Source: Cytophagales bacterium
GTDB lineage: Bacteria > Bacteroidota > Bacteroidia > Cytophagales > Cyclobacteriaceae
Direction of reading: 5' to 3'
NCBI GenBank assembly: GCA_022360015.1
Contig: JAKSDQ010000260.1
Coordinates: 38,223 to 102,222 of the forward strand
Length of the DNA stretch: 64,000 nucleotides
Part shown: positions 50,060 to 59,256 of the stretch, piece after piece
How positions within the stretch are numbered: position 1 is the first letter of the stretch
How the letters are laid out: every line of letters begins with the position of its first letter
Program-made: the position numbers and the translations under genes
The notes under the pieces: generated by a model
What the model saw: only the letters and a program-made list of their open reading frames with translations
Database searches by the model: none
Told to the model about the DNA's origin: nothing

Positions 50060-50533
50060 ATGATGAAAAACCTTTTCCTATTATCTCTGATATACACCTT
50101 TGGAACTGGCACGCTGTGTGGCCAGTCACAAACTATTATCGATAGCCTCAAGCATGCGTTGAATGTAACTGTGGACGGCGATGTGCGAACAAAAATTCAG
50201 ATAATTAATGACTTGTCGCAGGAAATGATCGCTGCTGACCTTGAACAAGCCATGAACTATGCCAATCAGTCCCGGGAACTTTTGGTCAATTTCTACGATT
50301 TGGGGCTGGCGGTGGAAAATGAAGTCACCCTGGGAATTATTCAAAAAGATCTGGGAAAATACAGTCTGGCACTGGATCATTATGAAACCGGGCTCGAGCT
50401 TATAGACAAACTGATCCGGGATTACCCGGATAGTGTGAAGGTGGCACGGTACCGGTTGAGGAAAAAACTAGGATTAGACGGGCAACAGAACCTGGCCGAA
50501 TTCCTGATAGGCTTTGATAAACAAGCTGCATAA
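50060..50533 (+). CDS. Small secreted TPR-like protein
   Basis: 157 residues with a signal peptide (GTLCGQ) and a helical body with one to two TPR-like pairs (LEQAMNYANQSRELLVNFYDLGLAVENEVTLGIIQKDLGKYSLALDHYETGLEL). The opening (SQTIIDSLKHALN... I-N-DLS) resembles the N-terminal sensor part of Bacteroidota TPR-histidine kinases, such as the one at 53352, but the chain stops after about 130 mature residues. It may be a genuine short protein or a truncated sensor. A good terminator follows. Confidence 0.65.
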   Translation: MMKNLFLLSLIYTFGTGTLCGQSQTIIDSLKHALNVTVDGDVRTKIQIINDLSQEMIAADLEQAMNYANQSRELLVNFYDLGLAVENEVTLGIIQKDLGKYSLALDHYETGLELIDKLIRDYPDSVKVARYRLRKKLGLDGQQNLAEFLIGFDKQAA

Positions 50534-50577
50534 ATCGTTGGTTTGATTTTCAGGCAGGTTAAACACGGCAGAAAACG

Positions 50578-50619
50578 CCGGATCATCGTTTAAGCAATTA
50601 AATATTGATCCGGTTTTTT
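50578..50619 (+). terminator. Intrinsic terminator
   Basis: CCGGATCA (50578-50585) pairs perfectly with TGATCCGG (50606-50613), followed by six Ts. It ends the transcript of the small TPR-like gene before the quinone oxidoreductase gene. Confidence 0.75.
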
Positions 50620-50669
50620 GATTTGAAATTTCTTGACTAATTTAAGAGGAAAGAAAATCAAAGTCCGGA

Positions 50670-51653
50670 ATGAAAGCCATTACCCTGAAAGATTTTGGAG
50701 ATATCGAAGCATTGAACCTTGAAAATATAGAGAATCCTCAAATAGGTGCAGAGCAGGTGCTGATAAAAGTAAGTGCCACCGCACTCAACCGGGCTGATAT
50801 CTTGCAGCGTAAAGGTCTTTATCCGCCACCTCCGGGCGAAAGCGAAATTCTGGGTTTGGAGGTGGCCGGTGAAATTATAGAGACAGGTAGTGCGGTGCAA
50901 GGTTGTCAGGCCGGAGATCGAGTTATGGCTTTGCTGGCAGGTGGAGGTTATGCCCAATATGTAAGCGTGCACCATCGAATGCTCATGCCCGTACCCACCA
51001 CTATGACCATGGAAGAAGCTGCCGGTATACCCGAAGCCTTTTTAACCGCCTGGCAGGCGTTAGTCTGGCAAGCTAAACTCAGGAAAGGGGAAGCTGTATT
51101 AATACACGCAGGTGCCAGTGGCGTAGGAACCGCCGCTATCCAGATAGCGAAAATGCTCGGGGCCAACATCATAGTTACCGCTTCCAAAGAAAAACATCCA
51201 TTGTGCCGGTCTTTGGGCGCAGGGCAATGCATTGACTACAAAATGGAGGAATTTGCCCGTGTTTTGGCCCAAAATGAAAATCCTGGGGTAGATGTGATTA
51301 TCGACTTTATCGGTGCGGCTTATTTCAGGCAGAACCTGGAATGCCTGAGAACCGATGGGCGTATGGTGATGTTGGGTTTTATGGGAGGTACTACCATCAA
51401 ATCCCTGAGTATTGCACCGGTTTTATTTAAAAGGCTGAACATTGTGGGATCGACCCTGAGAGCCAGAAGTATAGATTATAAAATCAGGCTTACCCGGGAT
51501 TTCATAGAAAACGCGGTTCCATTATTTGAAACCGGCCAACTACAGCCAGTAATCGACTCTGTTTTTGATTGGGAAAATGTGGGTGCCGCCCATACTTACA
51601 TGGAAGCCAATAAAAACCGCGGAAAGATAATTCTTAAAGTAAATCATCAATAA
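50670..51653 (+). CDS. NAD(P)H-quinone oxidoreductase, PIG3/zeta-crystallin-type MDR
   Basis: 327 residues of the zinc-free medium-chain dehydrogenase/reductase superfamily. The opening MKAITLKDFGDIEALNLENI and the segment RADILQRKGLYPPPPGESEILGLEVAGEI are typical of the PIG3-like quinone oxidoreductases. The nucleotide-binding motif is HAGASGVGTAAIQIAK (about residues 147-162), with a basic ASKEKHPL loop favouring NADP(H). No zinc-binding cysteines are present. Stands alone, convergent with the following gene with a 19-base gap. Confidence 0.9.
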   Translation: MKAITLKDFGDIEALNLENIENPQIGAEQVLIKVSATALNRADILQRKGLYPPPPGESEILGLEVAGEIIETGSAVQGCQAGDRVMALLAGGGYAQYVSVHHRMLMPVPTTMTMEEAAGIPEAFLTAWQALVWQAKLRKGEAVLIHAGASGVGTAAIQIAKMLGANIIVTASKEKHPLCRSLGAGQCIDYKMEEFARVLAQNENPGVDVIIDFIGAAYFRQNLECLRTDGRMVMLGFMGGTTIKSLSIAPVLFKRLNIVGSTLRARSIDYKIRLTRDFIENAVPLFETGQLQPVIDSVFDWENVGAAHTYMEANKNRGKIILKVNHQ

Positions 51654-51672
51654 ACCCGGACGACACAATATT

Positions 51673-52278
51673 TTATTGCTTAGGTGTTACCATGATATGC
51701 GCCCGGTGTGTGCCCGGGTCCATCAGCCAGGGATCACCAGCAGCCCTGGGTTTTGTAGGTAAACCACTGCTTTCGGCGGTGGCATAAGGAATGTAAATAA
51801 CATACCGGTATTTGGCCTCCAGCATTTGATTGGTCGACTCGTCGTATCTGGCATTAGGACCATATAAAACGTGTAGGGTAGTGGGCTGGGGTGGCATTTT
51901 AAGCTTGCCTGATTTAACCTCTGCCTCCCTGATGTCAAATATTTCCTGGGGTGATTTTCCTTCCTGTTTTAACGTTCTTCCCCTGGCCATGAAGGGCTCG
52001 AGGTCTTTATGATAACATGCCGCATTGAAGCCCATTTTATTGGGATCGTCCGCAAGGCATATTAAATCATTGGTGCCCTTTTGTAAGGTAACCAATTGTC
52101 CCGAATCATTATAGCCCAAAACTGTCACTCCGTCGCGCATCTCTTCAGGGGCAGCAAGTATAGCAGATTTTATTTGTAAGCTTTCATGCGAAGTCTGTCC
52201 ATAAGTCGACAACACATTGATAAGTCCGGCAAAAGTCAGTATGAGGGTTGGTTTTTTTAAGGCATACATGAGCGTCAT
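51673..52278 (-). CDS. Secreted hypothetical protein
   Basis: 201 residues with a signal peptide (VLSTYGQ). The body contains PEEMRDGVTVLGYNDSGQLVTLQKGTNDLICLADDP, a CYHKDLEPFMARGRTLK helix, and an end GDPWLMDPGTHRAHIMVTPK. Two cysteines may pair. I do not recognise a named family. Start may be M1 or M4. Upstream, 52279-52900 (622 bases) is A/T-rich with no convincing gene; a 43-codon frame at about 52471-52602 lacks any supporting feature. Confidence 0.65.
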   Translation of the reverse strand: MTLMYALKKPTLILTFAGLINVLSTYGQTSHESLQIKSAILAAPEEMRDGVTVLGYNDSGQLVTLQKGTNDLICLADDPNKMGFNAACYHKDLEPFMARGRTLKQEGKSPQEIFDIREAEVKSGKLKMPPQPTTLHVLYGPNARYDESTNQMLEAKYRYVIYIPYATAESSGLPTKPRAAGDPWLMDPGTHRAHIMVTPKQ

Positions 52279-52900
52279 AGTTTAAACAGTTTACTTAAAA
52301 ATAATCCATTTTTTAATAATAAGCTCCTTTGTAAGGCAATATTATTTGTATAACATGCCCGTGGTTCAAAATCCTGGCAGGTTTTAATATTCAGAAATTT
52401 GCAAAAATGCTATCCAAAAATGTCGATTTATATAGGAAACCCTACTGCCTGAAAAAGCTAATTATTTCATGAAAAAATTATATAATAAAAAAGCTTATTA
52501 TATGAACAACCCTGTTTATACCACACAAAAACACCACAAAATTTTCAATCTTTTCCTGTTTGCCTCCGGCTTTACAAACTATTTTAATTTTTATAATTAA
52601 TTGATAAACAGAATTTTATATATTTTTTCGGCAAAAATACCTCAAGTACTGCAAAGCCTGTTTTATTTGAAGTGGCATGTAACCCGACCTTACACTTTCT
52701 CAAAAAGTCTGCAGCTATCAAAATCAGTTCAATATTCTGGATATTTTAACAACCCATTTTAAAATGTTACAAACGTTGATTTCGCTTTTAATTCGGCCTG
52801 AATAGGAATTGTCTCCACACTACTTTTGACCCGACATACAGGTTATTAATTCGAATTTTTAACGGTTAATTTATTTAAAACATTAAAATTTTATATTATT

Positions 52901-53317
52901 ATGGAAAGATGCACCATAACCATGAAAGTTGATACAAAGAAGATCAACCCTGGGAATGTTACAGCGTGTATTAAATTCGAGGACTCTTTTGGGGGCGAAC
53001 AATCTGGTTCCCCGGAGGATTTTACCTCAAAAATCAGCATTGGAGACGAGATTTGTTGGGAAGCAGAAGCTAAGGATCGACAAACAGGTGATACGGTTAC
53101 AATCGATAAGATTACTTACGAGGCACACACCAATATTTTGGGTCAAACCGAATTGCATGGTGATGCCTGCGGAAAAGTAACAGGAAATGCATTACATGGA
53201 CAAGCCGGAGATGAACAAGAGTACGGTGTTTATTTCACCGTTACCAGTGGCTCGCAGCCACCGGTTCAGTTCTATGTTGATCCTAAACTTAAAATTCGGA
53301 ATACACATTCTTCGTAA
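52901..53317 (+). CDS. Small soluble beta-rich protein of unknown function
   Basis: 138 residues without signal peptide or membrane helix. Alternating strand patterns (CTITMKVDTKKI, VTACIKFEDSF, FTSKISIGDEICWEAEAKD, DTVTIDKITYEAH, EYGVYFTVTS, VQFYVDPKLKI) suggest a single beta-sandwich. Four cysteines are scattered through it. Glycine- and charge-rich loops are typical of surface-exposed or assembly proteins, but no family is recognised. It is followed by a terminator-like hairpin that overlaps the start of the TPR-histidine kinase, so its expression is linked to the signalling genes downstream. Confidence 0.65.
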   Translation: MERCTITMKVDTKKINPGNVTACIKFEDSFGGEQSGSPEDFTSKISIGDEICWEAEAKDRQTGDTVTIDKITYEAHTNILGQTELHGDACGKVTGNALHGQAGDEQEYGVYFTVTSGSQPPVQFYVDPKLKIRNTHSS

Positions 53318-53333
53318 AAAAGACAATTTTATT

Positions 53334-53363
53334 AAAAAAGCCTGTTTTATAATGGGCTTTTTT
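53334..53363 (+). terminator. Terminator-like hairpin overlapping the next gene's start
   Basis: AAAAAAGCC (53334-53342) pairs with GGCTTTTTT (53355-53363), followed by more Ts. The loop contains ATG 53352-53354, the probable start of the TPR-histidine kinase, so the 3' arm and T-tract encode its GFFF. This looks like an intrinsic terminator for the 52901 gene doubling as an attenuator or start-site block for the kinase. Confidence 0.6.
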
Positions 53364-55229
53364 TTCTTGTCATTACTTGGTTTTTCCCAAAATCAGCATA
53401 AAGCTGACAGCCTTATTGCTGTATTAAATCAACCTAATGACCTGGATGACTCCGCCAGGTTACTCACTTACTATAACATCTTTATAAATCATACCGACCA
53501 GGACTCTGTAATTCACTACGCACACAAAGCCATTGACTTGGCTCAAAAAACAGGTAATAAGTTCCTATTAATCAACTCTTATCTGGATATAGGTCATGCC
53601 CAAAGATCAAAAGGTGATCTTGAAGAGGCAATGACCACATTTATTGAATACATTAATTTGGCTGAAAAATTTGGTTTCACTGTTGAGTTGGGGTCTGGCT
53701 ACAGTGCCATAGGTGATGTTTATTCGGTACAGGGAAACAGTAAAAATGCACTGTTATATTACAATAAAGCCATAGATTTATTCAGGGAAGAAAATGACTC
53801 AACGAAATTAGCCACCTCATTACTCAATACAGGTGATGAATATTTCAACAATGACAAACTCGATTCTGCCTTAATATATTTCGAAGAATCCTCCAGGATC
53901 TTTGAAAAGCTGGATTCCAGGATCGGTAAGGCCTACAATCTTGGAAATATAGGTTTGGTATATGCCAAGCAGGGCAAACATGATTTAGCCGAAGAAAATA
54001 TCCACCAGGCCTCAAAGATATTGGAAGAACTCGGAGACATGTATCCTATTGCTGTGTATGAAATTTATATAGCCGATATCTACTACGAAAAAGGAAATTT
54101 CGGCAAGGCACTTGGCCACGCCCTGAAAAGCCTGCACATAGCGGAAGAGGAAGGACTGAAGGAACAAATCCGGGATGCCAGCCTGAAACTCTCCGAATTA
54201 TACCAATCTTCCGGGGATTATCAAAATGCGTTCAAATATCAAAGCCAATACATTGCCTATAAAGACAGCATCAGCAATGCGGAAGCCATTCAGAAAATGG
54301 CTGACCTTCGTACGGATTTTGAGGTGTCACAAAAACAGGCTGAACTTGATCTCGCCAATAAAACGAAACAGACACAACAAATCATAGGTATAGGCCTGAT
54401 CATTGTGCTATTGCTGGTCGGTGCCTTAACCTATACTTTATTTAAAAACAACCGGAAAGAAAAACAGACTAATCTGCTTTTATCTGAGCAAAAGGAGGAA
54501 ATCACGAGGCAGCGGGACCAGTTGATTGAACTGAACAAAACCAAAGACCGTTTTTTTTCAATTATTTCACATGACCTAAGAGGGCCTGTTCATTCGTTTC
54601 AGGGAATTACCAGGATCGTAAAAGCCTATGCAGATGCCAAAGAAATAGAAAAGATCCCACCTATCCTGGATATGGTGGATAAATCTTCCTATCAATTGTC
54701 AGGTTTGCTGGATAATTTACTTAATTGGGCACTAAGCCAACAGGGCAATTTTCCTTATAACCCGGAAAAACTAAATATAGCTTTTCTGACCGATGAGTTG
54801 TTGGCTATGTTTCACAACATGGCCCTGGCAAAAAAAATTGCGTTGGTTAAAACTATTGATAACGAAATACATCTTTGGAGCGACAGAAACAGCACCATGG
54901 CTATTTTCAGAAACCTCATCAATAATGCGTTGAAGTTTACACCTGAAAATGGCCAGGTGACCATAAGTACCGAATCCGATGGGCATAATTGTAAAATCCT
55001 TATATCAGACACCGGGCAGGGAATACCAACAGATAAACAAAATCAGCTTTTTCAATTGAAAGATAAAAAACAAAGCACTGTTGGCACAGCCGGCGAAAAG
55101 GGCACCGGGTTAGGATTGGTTATTTGCCGTGAATTTGCGCTCTTAAATCATGGAAATATTTTTGTAAAAAGCAGTGAGAATATTGGAACTACCTTCATAG
55201 TTACTTTACCGGTTTATTTGAATGATTAA
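53352..55229 (+). CDS. TPR-sensor histidine kinase
   Basis: 625 residues from ATG 53352. A hydrophobic N-terminus (ending GFSQ) exports a periplasmic sensor of six to seven TPR units (about residues 35-305), then one transmembrane helix (IIGIGLIIVLLLVGALTYTLF, 344-364), a coiled coil, and a kinase: H407 in IISHDLRGPV, N-box NNALKFTPENG, G1 DTGQGIP, G2 GTGLGLVICREF. The start is uncertain. The preceding bases encode FIKKACF, which would give the signal peptide the positive charge it lacks, but without a standard start codon. The kinase probably signals to the LytTR regulator 105 bases downstream. Confidence 0.85.
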   Translation: MGFFFLSLLGFSQNQHKADSLIAVLNQPNDLDDSARLLTYYNIFINHTDQDSVIHYAHKAIDLAQKTGNKFLLINSYLDIGHAQRSKGDLEEAMTTFIEYINLAEKFGFTVELGSGYSAIGDVYSVQGNSKNALLYYNKAIDLFREENDSTKLATSLLNTGDEYFNNDKLDSALIYFEESSRIFEKLDSRIGKAYNLGNIGLVYAKQGKHDLAEENIHQASKILEELGDMYPIAVYEIYIADIYYEKGNFGKALGHALKSLHIAEEEGLKEQIRDASLKLSELYQSSGDYQNAFKYQSQYIAYKDSISNAEAIQKMADLRTDFEVSQKQAELDLANKTKQTQQIIGIGLIIVLLLVGALTYTLFKNNRKEKQTNLLLSEQKEEITRQRDQLIELNKTKDRFFSIISHDLRGPVHSFQGITRIVKAYADAKEIEKIPPILDMVDKSSYQLSGLLDNLLNWALSQQGNFPYNPEKLNIAFLTDELLAMFHNMALAKKIALVKTIDNEIHLWSDRNSTMAIFRNLINNALKFTPENGQVTISTESDGHNCKILISDTGQGIPTDKQNQLFQLKDKKQSTVGTAGEKGTGLGLVICREFALLNHGNIFVKSSENIGTTFIVTLPVYLND

Positions 55230-55334
55230 TTTTTCTTGAATTGTATTTTGTGGTGAAAGCCCTTTTTCCTAATTTCGTAATATTCAGAAAATAAGGGGTT
55301 TAACTTTTCTTGGTTAATTTAACTTTTAGATAAA

Positions 55335-56081
55335 TTGGGGGTCGAAAATATTAGAGTATTGATTGTCGAAGACGATGCACTGTATGCCGAACAATTGCGC
55401 CTGGATTTAGAGGAGATGGACTTTTTGGTAATAGATGTAGTAGACAATGCCAAATCAGCAATTCACCTGGTCAAAATAAGCCGGCCGGAAATCATTTTGA
55501 TGGATATCAACCTTAACGGCGAAATGGATGGCATCACTGCCGCTCATCAGATTTTTACCTTGGATCCTACCCCGATCATCTTTATTACCTCCCTTTCCGA
55601 TAAGGAAACTTTTGACCGGGCAAAAAAGGTTCACCCATTTGCCTACCTCATTAAACCCGCTAATAAAATCTCTCTGAGGCACTCCATTGAACTGGCAATA
55701 GAAAATTTTAATGAAAAAAGCCTGGCCCAAAAGCTTACCCTGGAACAATTTCCATTTCTAAAAAAAAATCTATTGATCAAGGAAGGCAACAAGCTGGTAA
55801 AACTTACTATTGAAAACATCCACCTCATCGAGGTAGAAGAAAAGTATTGTTCTATATATGGTGAGAACAGGAAGTTTGTGGTAAGAATTTCCTTGAAAGA
55901 TATCCTGGAAAAACTGGAAAATGACAAATTCCTGAGAATACATAGGAATTACGTAGTAAATATAGACAAAATCATCGCTATTGACCTTGAAAAAAATGTG
56001 GTGCAAACCGAGCTGAAAGATCTGCCATTGGGCAGGAAATACCGCTCTGAAATCATCAACAGCAAAGGTTACATTTCCTGA
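55335..56081 (+). CDS. LytTR-type response regulator
   Basis: 248 residues. Receiver domain with acidic pair VEDD (11-14), phospho-acceptor D57 (ILMDINL), the T/S switch in FITSLSD and lysine in LIKPAN; then a LytTR DNA-binding domain (about 145-240) with FLRIHRNYVVNIDKI and LPLGRKYR. It binds direct repeats in promoters when phosphorylated. The start appears to be TTG 55335, because no ATG lies ahead of the receiver fold. It sits between two histidine kinase genes, both possible partners. Confidence 0.9.
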   Translation: MGVENIRVLIVEDDALYAEQLRLDLEEMDFLVIDVVDNAKSAIHLVKISRPEIILMDINLNGEMDGITAAHQIFTLDPTPIIFITSLSDKETFDRAKKVHPFAYLIKPANKISLRHSIELAIENFNEKSLAQKLTLEQFPFLKKNLLIKEGNKLVKLTIENIHLIEVEEKYCSIYGENRKFVVRISLKDILEKLENDKFLRIHRNYVVNIDKIIAIDLEKNVVQTELKDLPLGRKYRSEIINSKGYIS

Positions 56082-56171
56082 AAATAGCAACGCGTTTACA
56101 GCTTTATTACCCAAGATTTCTTTGTTCCCTTATACAGCATTTTATACCCTTCGATTGCGGCTTATGGACAT

Positions 56172-57191
56172 ATGAGTGCATCTAATCATATCCGGGGTTA
56201 CTTTAGTCGCATGATGACACAAACGAGAAGTTTAACGCATCCCAATTTATTTTTATATTTTCTGGTACCAACTATGATTCTGGCTCTGCTTGTGAGTATT
56301 TTTTTTCATTACATTGATGGGTTTGAGTTCCTTACAGGTTTAACGCTAACCGGTTTATTGTTTTTCATATTGTCTGTCCGGCAAAAAAAGAATAAAGACT
56401 CCGAAGAACTTTTGAGTATCCGGGAAAAGCTTATTCTTGCGCAGGAAGAAATTAAAAGGTTAAATCAAAGAGTGAAAGAGCTCGAACGGTTGGATCAGTC
56501 CAAAAACGATTTTCTTAAAATACTGGCACATGATCTCAAAAGCCCTGTTAATAGTATTTTAGGTCTCACTGAAGTTGTCAAGTTAAGTGAAGATGCCGGC
56601 AAAGAGGAAATGAAAGAACTTAGCCGGAAAATGGTCAATGCCGGTAGAAATGTTAAGATGCTTATTGATAATCTGATGAGTTGGTGTATCAACAACCAGG
56701 GCCGGGTCACCCCCCAAGTTGAAAAAGTATCTGTCCTGGAGATGGTCAAAAAGTCACATAGCATCTATGAATCTCTGGCCGAAGATAAACAAATCGATTT
56801 CAGCGTCAATATTGAGCAAGAAATTTATCTGAAAGCCGATAAAGACCATGTTTTTTCCATTTTAAGAAATATTATCAATAACGCATTAAAATTCACCCAC
56901 AATGGGGGCGAAGTGATCATTTCTGCAGTAAGAAAAGGGAAATACGGTGTTTTAATGGTCAGGGATAATGGTATCGGCATAGAAAAGGAAAAGGTAGAAG
57001 AGCTAATCGGCCAGCGCAAAAAAGATCGTAAAATAATGCATAGCCTTGTTGGAACAGGTGGGGAACGGGGGAACGGATTGGGGTTAACCATTTGTTGCGA
57101 CCTGGTAGCTTTGAATGAAGGCAAAATAGCAATTGAAAGTGTTTTAGGTGAAGGAACACTTTTTTCGGTCTCTTTACCGGTTTTCAACTAA
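56172..57191 (+). CDS. Membrane histidine kinase without sensor domain
   Basis: 339 residues. Two transmembrane helices (about 25-45 and 51-70) with a loop of only a few residues, a coiled coil (REKLILAQEEIKRLNQRVKELERLDQSK), then H120 in LKILAHDLKSPV, N-box NIINNALKFTHNGG, G1 DNGIGIEKEKV and G2 GGERGNGLGLTICCDL. The kinase core is related to that of the TPR-kinase upstream. With no periplasmic domain it must sense in the membrane or act with a partner. Third gene of the signalling cluster. Confidence 0.88.
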   Translation: MSASNHIRGYFSRMMTQTRSLTHPNLFLYFLVPTMILALLVSIFFHYIDGFEFLTGLTLTGLLFFILSVRQKKNKDSEELLSIREKLILAQEEIKRLNQRVKELERLDQSKNDFLKILAHDLKSPVNSILGLTEVVKLSEDAGKEEMKELSRKMVNAGRNVKMLIDNLMSWCINNQGRVTPQVEKVSVLEMVKKSHSIYESLAEDKQIDFSVNIEQEIYLKADKDHVFSILRNIINNALKFTHNGGEVIISAVRKGKYGVLMVRDNGIGIEKEKVEELIGQRKKDRKIMHSLVGTGGERGNGLGLTICCDLVALNEGKIAIESVLGEGTLFSVSLPVFN

Positions 57192-57235
57192 TATGTGGTG
57201 TGAAATATAGCTATGGGAAGAAGATGCGTTGAATG

Positions 57236-57258
57236 AGGGCAAATGTAGCTTTTGCCCT
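57236..57258 (+). terminator. Hairpin after the signalling cluster
   Basis: AGGGCAAA (57236-57243) pairs with TTTGCCCT (57251-57258) around a seven-base loop, followed by only two Ts. Placed 45 bases after the stop of the last kinase gene; probably a weak terminator. Confidence 0.5.
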
Positions 57259-57390
57259 TTATGGGGGTTCGGAATCATTAACGGTGGATTTTTTTCCGGA
57301 CCCCCCTTTATTTATCCTTTCCGGTAACCATTTGTCTGCAAATTAATGTATATTCGCCCTCCTGAATAAAAAATCAAACTGTTTATCGCA

Positions 57391-58899
57391 ATGCTAACCA
57401 CCCGAGATCTTCAACAACTAAAACAATTAAATATCAATGCGTCTGAGGTAAATAAACAAATTGAATCTTTTAAAACCGGTTTCCCTTTTTTGTCCATTCA
57501 AAAGGCGGCTACTGTTGGCGACGGTATGATACGGTTGGAAGATGATGAAATCGATCAGTTAATTGCCCGTTATGACAGCGCCCGGACCGGTGTAAGGATT
57601 ATTAAATTTGTGCCTGCCTCCGGAGCGGCCTCCAGGATGTTTAAGGATCTTTTTTCCTTCCTTAATAGCAGCGCCCCCCGATTACAGGATTTTCCTGTGG
57701 TCACTAAATTTTTTGAGGGACTCTACGATTTTGCTTTTGTCGGGGATCTGGAGGCTGTGCTTGAAAGGGATGGGAAATCACTGGATGAGTTGCTTGGTGA
57801 AAAGCAATACCAAACCGTATTGCGATATGTTTTGACTGACAAGGGCCTGAATTATGGGAGCCTGCCAAAAGGTTTGATCAAATTCCATAAATATAATGGT
57901 ACGTCCCGTGTGGCGGCTGAAGAACACTTGGTAGAGGGAATGGAATATGGGAAAAGCGGCAATAATGTGGCTATTCATTTCACCGTATCACCCGAGCATT
58001 TGTCATTATTCAAATCTACCATAGAAAAGGTGACAAAGCAATGGCCCGAGGTTAAATTTGACATCTCATTTTCCGAACAAAAGAGTGCAACCAATACCAT
58101 TGCTGTCGACGTGAACAACGACCCTTTTCGCGAATCTGACGGCAGTATCTTATTCAGGCCCGGTGGGCATGGTGCCCTTTTGTCTAATCTCAACGACCTT
58201 GCGGCAGAGATAATATTTATAAAAAATGTTGATAACGTTGTTCCGGATAGGATTAAAGCAACCACCTACCGTTTTAAAAAGGCTTTGGCAGGATTGCTTT
58301 TGAGCCTGAGGGAAAAAATCACGGATCATATCAAAGCGCTTAAAACGGCCGTCAACGATCAGGAGATAATCGTCAAAGCACAGGAGTTTTTGGAAAATGA
58401 CTTAAACTTCAAACTGCCGGAAACCTTCACAGGTTATAACCCCGGAGAAAAAGTAACTTTTCTCATTGCAAAGCTGAACCGGCCTACCAGGATTTGCGGG
58501 ATGGTCAAAAATGAAGGTGAACCGGGAGGAGGGCCTTTTTGGGTAAAAAATCATGACGGCTCCATGTCCCTGCAAATAGCAGAAACCTCGCAAATTGATA
58601 TGAGCGACCCGGAACAGGCTGAAATTGTAAAAAAAGCCACCCATTTTAACCCGGTCGATTTGGTCTGCAGCAATGTGGATTTTGAAGGTAAAAAATTTGA
58701 CCTGATAAAACACCGGGATCCGGCTACCGGCTTTATTACTGAAAAATCAAAAGATGGGAAAAAGCTCAAAGCCCAGGAATTACCCGGCTTATGGAACGGC
58801 TCAATGGCCGATTGGAATACGGTGTTTGTGGAAGTACCTATTTTAACCTTCAACCCTGTGAAAACCGTCAATGATTTGTTGAGACCGCAACATCAATAA
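57391..58899 (+). CDS. DUF4301 family protein
   Basis: 502 residues, soluble and cytoplasmic. The conserved segments of DUF4301 are visible: IIKFVPASGAASRMFKDLFSFL near residues 70-91, KGLIKFHKY...TSRVAAEEHLVEGM (about 160-185), HFTVSPEHLSLF, LFRPGGHGALLSNLNDL and ICGMVKNEGEPGGGPFWV. Some of these blocks (VPASGAASRM, RPGGHGAL) recall nucleotidyltransferase or kinase phosphate-binding loops, so an enzymatic role is plausible, but it is inference. The family is nearly confined to Bacteroidota. It stands alone. Confidence 0.85.
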   Translation: MLTTRDLQQLKQLNINASEVNKQIESFKTGFPFLSIQKAATVGDGMIRLEDDEIDQLIARYDSARTGVRIIKFVPASGAASRMFKDLFSFLNSSAPRLQDFPVVTKFFEGLYDFAFVGDLEAVLERDGKSLDELLGEKQYQTVLRYVLTDKGLNYGSLPKGLIKFHKYNGTSRVAAEEHLVEGMEYGKSGNNVAIHFTVSPEHLSLFKSTIEKVTKQWPEVKFDISFSEQKSATNTIAVDVNNDPFRESDGSILFRPGGHGALLSNLNDLAAEIIFIKNVDNVVPDRIKATTYRFKKALAGLLLSLREKITDHIKALKTAVNDQEIIVKAQEFLENDLNFKLPETFTGYNPGEKVTFLIAKLNRPTRICGMVKNEGEPGGGPFWVKNHDGSMSLQIAETSQIDMSDPEQAEIVKKATHFNPVDLVCSNVDFEGKKFDLIKHRDPATGFITEKSKDGKKLKAQELPGLWNGSMADWNTVFVEVPILTFNPVKTVNDLLRPQHQ

Positions 58900-58925
58900 A
58901 ACAAGACGCGCAAATTGTTTGGTAA

Positions 58926-59063
58926 TGGACTTTGATTGTAATTTCCCGGAGAGCGTTCGCACTAGCGGCACTGGCAGGAATATTGATTGCGGCCTTTACT
59001 ATAAATCTGAAAACGGTTCAGGCAGCCCTGGCCCACCCTGCCGATTCATTAAGAAATGAATAA
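58926..59063 (+). pseudogene. C-terminal remnant of a MacB/FtsX-type permease
   Basis: An open segment without start codon encoding a hydrophobic helix (FALAALAGILIAAFTINL) followed by KTVQAALAHPADSLRNE and a stop. This is the characteristic end of MacB/FtsX permeases (a last helix, then A-L-A-N/H-P-x-x-S-L-R-x-E), also seen in the complete permease at 24167-26566. The rest of the gene is gone. Downstream, 59064-59256 holds small CCGG-containing inverted repeats and a T-tract near 59138. Confidence 0.6.
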
Positions 59064-59256
59064 ACCGCCGGTCTGTAACCGGAGATGATCCGGTGACTGG
59101 TTTCGGAGATTAGCGCTTCCAGTCTCCTATCAACGCCGTTTTTTTTGAGGTCTGATGCCATTGCCATTTTCTCCTCCGGAAAAAAAAGCATATATTGTTG
59201 GTTTTGGTAATTTATTCGGGAAGAATCTGAAAATATTATATACTTAATTTTTACTC

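Noticed and set aside
52471..52602. 43-codon frame upstream of the small soluble protein
   Set aside because: Very A/T-rich, no signal or domain, no terminator; probably chance.
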